Of a DNA stretch of 7,608 nt, positions 5,461 through 7,608 are shown piece by piece. How positions within the stretch are numbered: the first letter of the stretch is position 1; every line of letters starts with the position of its first letter. The stretch covers positions 5,852 to 13,459 of the forward strand of contig PMHN01000140.1 of the NCBI GenBank assembly GCA_003156695.1. Reading direction: 5' to 3'. The notes under the pieces were generated by a model. It was not told the origin of the DNA and did no database searches. It saw only the letters and a program-made list of their open reading frames with translations. A program made the translations under genes and the position numbers. Source of the stretch: Gammaproteobacteria bacterium (GTDB lineage: Bacteria > Pseudomonadota > Gammaproteobacteria > Steroidobacterales > Steroidobacteraceae).

Positions 5461-6552
5461 ATGCCCATCCGCTGCGGCATCGTTGGTCTTCCCAACGTCG
5501 GCAAGTCGACACTATTCAATGCACTGACGCGCGCGCAGATCGCCGCCGAGAACTATCCGTTCTGCACCATCGATCCGAACGTGGGCGTGGTCCCGGTGCC
5601 CGATCCGCGACTCGCACAACTGGCTGCAATTGCCAAGCCCGAAAAGATCATGCCGACGACGGTGGAGTTCGTCGACATCGCGGGCCTGGTCGCCGGAGCC
5701 TCCGAGGGCGAGGGGCTCGGCAACCAGTTCCTGTCGCACATCCGCGAAGTGGACGCGATTGCGCACGTGGTGCGCTGCTTTGAGAGCACCGACATCATTC
5801 ACGTTGCCGGGCGCATCGATCCCTTGTCGGATGTGGAGATCATCGATACGGAGCTGGCGCTCGCGGATCTCGCCACGCTCGACAAGGGACTCGACCGCGC
5901 GATCAAGGCGGCAAAGAGCGGCGACAAGGACGCCATCCGCCGCCGCGCACTCTTTGAGCGCGTCAAGCTGCAGCTCGATGCGGTGAAACCCGTGCGTGCG
6001 CTCACGCTCACCGAGGAAGAGCGCCGCGATCTGCGCGAGCTGCAGCTACTGACGGCGAAGCCGGTGATGTACGTCGCGAATGTTGCCGAGAACGGCTTCA
6101 CCAACAACCCGCTGCTTACCGTGCTCGAGAAGCGTGCCGCCACCGAGGGCGCGGTGGTGGTTGCCGTGTGCGCGGCGATTGAAGCGGAGATCGCACAACT
6201 GGAAGATGCCGACCGCGCCGATTTCCTGGCTGAGCTCGGCCTGGCAGAGCCCGGCCTCAACCGCGTGATTCGCGCCGCATATACCCTGCTCGGATTGCAG
6301 ACTTTCTTCACCGCCGGACCCAAGGAAGTGCGCGCCTGGACGGTGCACAGCGGCTCGACTGCGCCGCAGGCTGCAGGGGTGATCCACACGGACTTCGAGC
6401 GCGGCTTCATCCGCGCGGAAGTCATCGCGTTCGCGGACTATATTGCCGGCAAGGGCGAGGCGGGAGCCAAGGACGCCGGCAAGCTGCGGCTTGAGGGCAA
6501 GGAGTACATCGTCCAGGAAGCGGACGTCATGCACTTCAGGTTCAACGTTTGA
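5461..6552 (+). CDS. ychF: Redox-regulated ATPase YchF (OLA1 family)
   Basis: YchF is an Obg-related P-loop protein that prefers ATP over GTP, binds ribosomes and is linked to stress and translation control. With ATG 5461 the product is 363 aa, identical in length to E. coli YchF. Visible motifs: the Walker A/G1 GLPNVGKS at 9-16; the G3 region DIAGL at 72-76, followed by a glycine-rich [10 protein letters not shown]; His114 in [11 protein letters not shown], equivalent to the histidine implicated in hydrolysis; NVAE at 207-210 in place of the GTPase NKxD, the change that gives ATP preference; and a C-terminal TGS domain from about 280 to 363 ([13 protein letters not shown] to VMHFRFNV). The frame stays open upstream to 5434 inside pth, but ATG 5461 is the family N-terminus. 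It lies one base after the pth stop without its own clear ribosome binding site, so coupled translation is likely. Confidence 0.97.
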   Translation: MPIRCGIVGLPNVGKSTLFNALTRAQIAAENYPFCTIDPNVGVVPVPDPRLAQLAAIAKPEKIMPTTVEFVDIAGLVAGASEGEGLGNQFLSHIREVDAIAHVVRCFESTDIIHVAGRIDPLSDVEIIDTELALADLATLDKGLDRAIKAAKSGDKDAIRRRALFERVKLQLDAVKPVRALTLTEEERRDLRELQLLTAKPVMYVANVAENGFTNNPLLTVLEKRAATEGAVVVAVCAAIEAEIAQLEDADRADFLAELGLAEPGLNRVIRAAYTLLGLQTFFTAGPKEVRAWTVHSGSTAPQAAGVIHTDFERGFIRAEVIAFADYIAGKGEAGAKDAGKLRLEGKEYIVQEADVMHFRFNV

Positions 6553-6568
6553 CGGCTCGGGCCGCGGC

Positions 6569-7608
6569 TTAAACCTTTCCGGCCTGGTGCCAGCCGCGCA
6601 GCGTGTCCGCCTCCTTGTGCGGATCCAGCCCCGCGCGCAGCTTCGACTGCCGCTCCGCAGGGAGGGTCTGAAACCACGCCAGCGTGTCGCGCACGGTGGT
6701 CTCGAGCGGCCGCGAGCGCAGCCCCGTCTTCAGCGCCGGTTGCACCGCAGTCAGTGCTGCGCCGGCCGTGTCGCCTTTCACGGGCGACCACGGAGGCAGG
6801 TCGAGCTCCTCGGGCTTCCAGTGCGCAGCGAGAAAATCCTCCGGCACCCAGGTGATCGTCGTTGCGGCGCCCGGCGTCGCGCGCTGGCTTGCCGTGATGA
6901 GATCACCCATGGTGAATTCACCGGGGGGCGAATCCGCGTTGAAGTAACCGCTGGTGCGCGACTCGACCAGTTTCATCATCCACGCGGTGAGATCGCGCAC
7001 GTCGATGACCTGCACAGGATCGCGCGGCGTGCCCGGGGCGAGCATCTCTCCGCCCTTTGAGGCGCGCACCGGCCAGTACGTGAAGCGGTCACTGCGGTCG
7101 AGCGGCCCCACGATGTAGCCGGGCCGCACGACGCTGATGCGTCCGTTGAAGGCTGCTGCGGAGTACTGCTCGCACAGCGCCTTCATCGGCCCATAGGTAT
7201 CGTTGGTGACCTCTTCAATATCGGGGTTCGACAAAGCCCCGGTGGACGAGTGTTCGTCGTTGGGTTTTGCGAAGCTCGCATAAACCGAGATGCTCGAGAT
7301 GAACAGACAGTAGCCAACGTTCGGAGCCAGCAGCTCGGCGGACATCTTCACGTATTTCGGGATGTAGCCGGTGTCGTCGACTACCGCATCCCACTTGCGC
7401 CCGCGCAGCGCATCGAGCTGACCCTTGCGATCGCCGATCAGCGTTTCGACACCGGCAACGCCGTCCGCGGCTGTCTTGCCGCGGTTGAAATGCGTCACCG
7501 TCCAGCCGCGGCGCAGCGCCTCCTGCGTCAGGTGCGGGCCGATAAAGCCGGTGCCGCCGAGGATCAACAATGTGCCCGGACGGGAGGCGGCCAGGGCGGG
7601 CGCCAGTA
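6569..7608 (-). CDS. NAD-dependent epimerase/dehydratase-like SDR, probably exported (5' end outside window)
   Basis: The frame is open from the right edge to a TAA at 6571-6569, giving 345 visible residues. Numbered from the first full codon at the edge, LLILGGTGFIG at 13-23 is the GxxGxxG Rossmann nucleotide-binding loop of extended SDRs. FISSISVYA at about 102-110 holds the active-site serine region, and YGPMK at 138-142 is the YxxxK catalytic pair. VVRPGYIVGP, just after it, is also typical of the family. The C-terminal LAWFQTLPAERQSKL is, from memory, common in a group of such proteins with Tat-type leaders. The 12 residues before the fold, LAPALAASRPGT, resemble the end of a signal peptide with an AxA-like cleavage site. 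A TTG at 7570-7568 directly before the Rossmann strand is therefore unlikely to be the start. Substrate is unknown; a sugar or NDP-sugar is only a family default. It is convergent with ychF, with 16 nt between stops. Confidence 0.85.
   Translation of the reverse strand, partial: LAPALAASRPGTLLILGGTGFIGPHLTQEALRRGWTVTHFNRGKTAADGVAGVETLIGDRKGQLDALRGRKWDAVVDDTGYIPKYVKMSAELLAPNVGYCLFISSISVYASFAKPNDEHSSTGALSNPDIEEVTNDTYGPMKALCEQYSAAAFNGRISVVRPGYIVGPLDRSDRFTYWPVRASKGGEMLAPGTPRDPVQVIDVRDLTAWMMKLVESRTSGYFNADSPPGEFTMGDLITASQRATPGAATTITWVPEDFLAAHWKPEELDLPPWSPVKGDTAGAALTAVQPALKTGLRSRPLETTVRDTLAWFQTLPAERQSKLRAGLDPHKEADTLRGWHQAGKV

Noticed and set aside
3962..5519. Long minus-strand open frames opposite rplY and pth (356 and 309 codons)
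   Set aside because: They mirror strongly supported genes and encode low-complexity Arg-rich sequence without motifs.
7568..7570. TTG as start codon of the epimerase
   Set aside because: It would start the protein at the first beta strand with no leader or ribosome binding site. The frame is open upstream and resembles a signal peptide.
1..7608. CRISPR arrays, insertion sequences, phage or defence genes
   Set aside because: No regularly spaced repeats, inverted-repeat-bounded transposase or related domains are visible on either strand; the gene content is housekeeping.

Overview
This window is a stretch of conserved core chromosome from a high-GC bacterium. Seven of its nine protein genes are on the + strand. 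The order is TPR protein, lolB, ispE, tRNA-Gln(UUG), prs, rplY, pth, ychF. To my knowledge this matches the layout around lolB-ispE-prs in Pseudomonas and other non-enteric Gammaproteobacteria. LolB, a glutamine tRNA between ispE and prs, and the gene order point to a gammaproteobacterium. The high GC content, the alanine/proline-rich protein tails and an apparently exported epimerase fit a lineage such as Xanthomonadales, Nevskiales or Steroidobacterales. That placement is inference from gene content, not a database result.

Left block (1-2395): three tightly packed genes with overlapping ends. A tetratricopeptide-repeat protein, cut by the left edge, overlaps lolB by 11 nt. LolB is the outer-membrane receptor for lipoproteins. 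It overlaps ispE, the CDP-ME kinase of the MEP isoprenoid pathway, through a GTGA start/stop. This looks like one translationally coupled operon. tRNA-Gln(UUG) follows 52 nt after ispE, with its CCA end encoded.

Middle (2529-2834): a small, lower-GC, cysteine-containing lipoprotein gene lies on the minus strand between the tRNA and prs. It diverges from prs across 72 nt. It is the only unrecognised gene here.

Right block (2835-6552): prs (PRPP synthase), rplY (ribosomal protein L25 of the CTC type, with a long low-complexity tail), pth (peptidyl-tRNA hydrolase) and ychF (OLA1-type ATPase). They supply PRPP for nucleotides and support ribosome assembly and the recycling of stalled peptidyl-tRNA. 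A structured 161-nt region with two perfect hairpins separates prs from rplY. A strong hairpin separates rplY from pth. The genes pth and ychF are 1 nt apart.

Right edge (6569-7608): a convergent minus-strand NAD-dependent epimerase/dehydratase-like SDR, cut by the right edge. Residues before its Rossmann motif look like the end of a signal peptide, so it may act in the periplasm.

I found no mobile element, CRISPR array, phage gene or defence system. The points most worth a second look are the rplY leader with mutually exclusive pairings, the orphan lipoprotein, and the exported epimerase. No intergenic stretch exceeds 161 nt.
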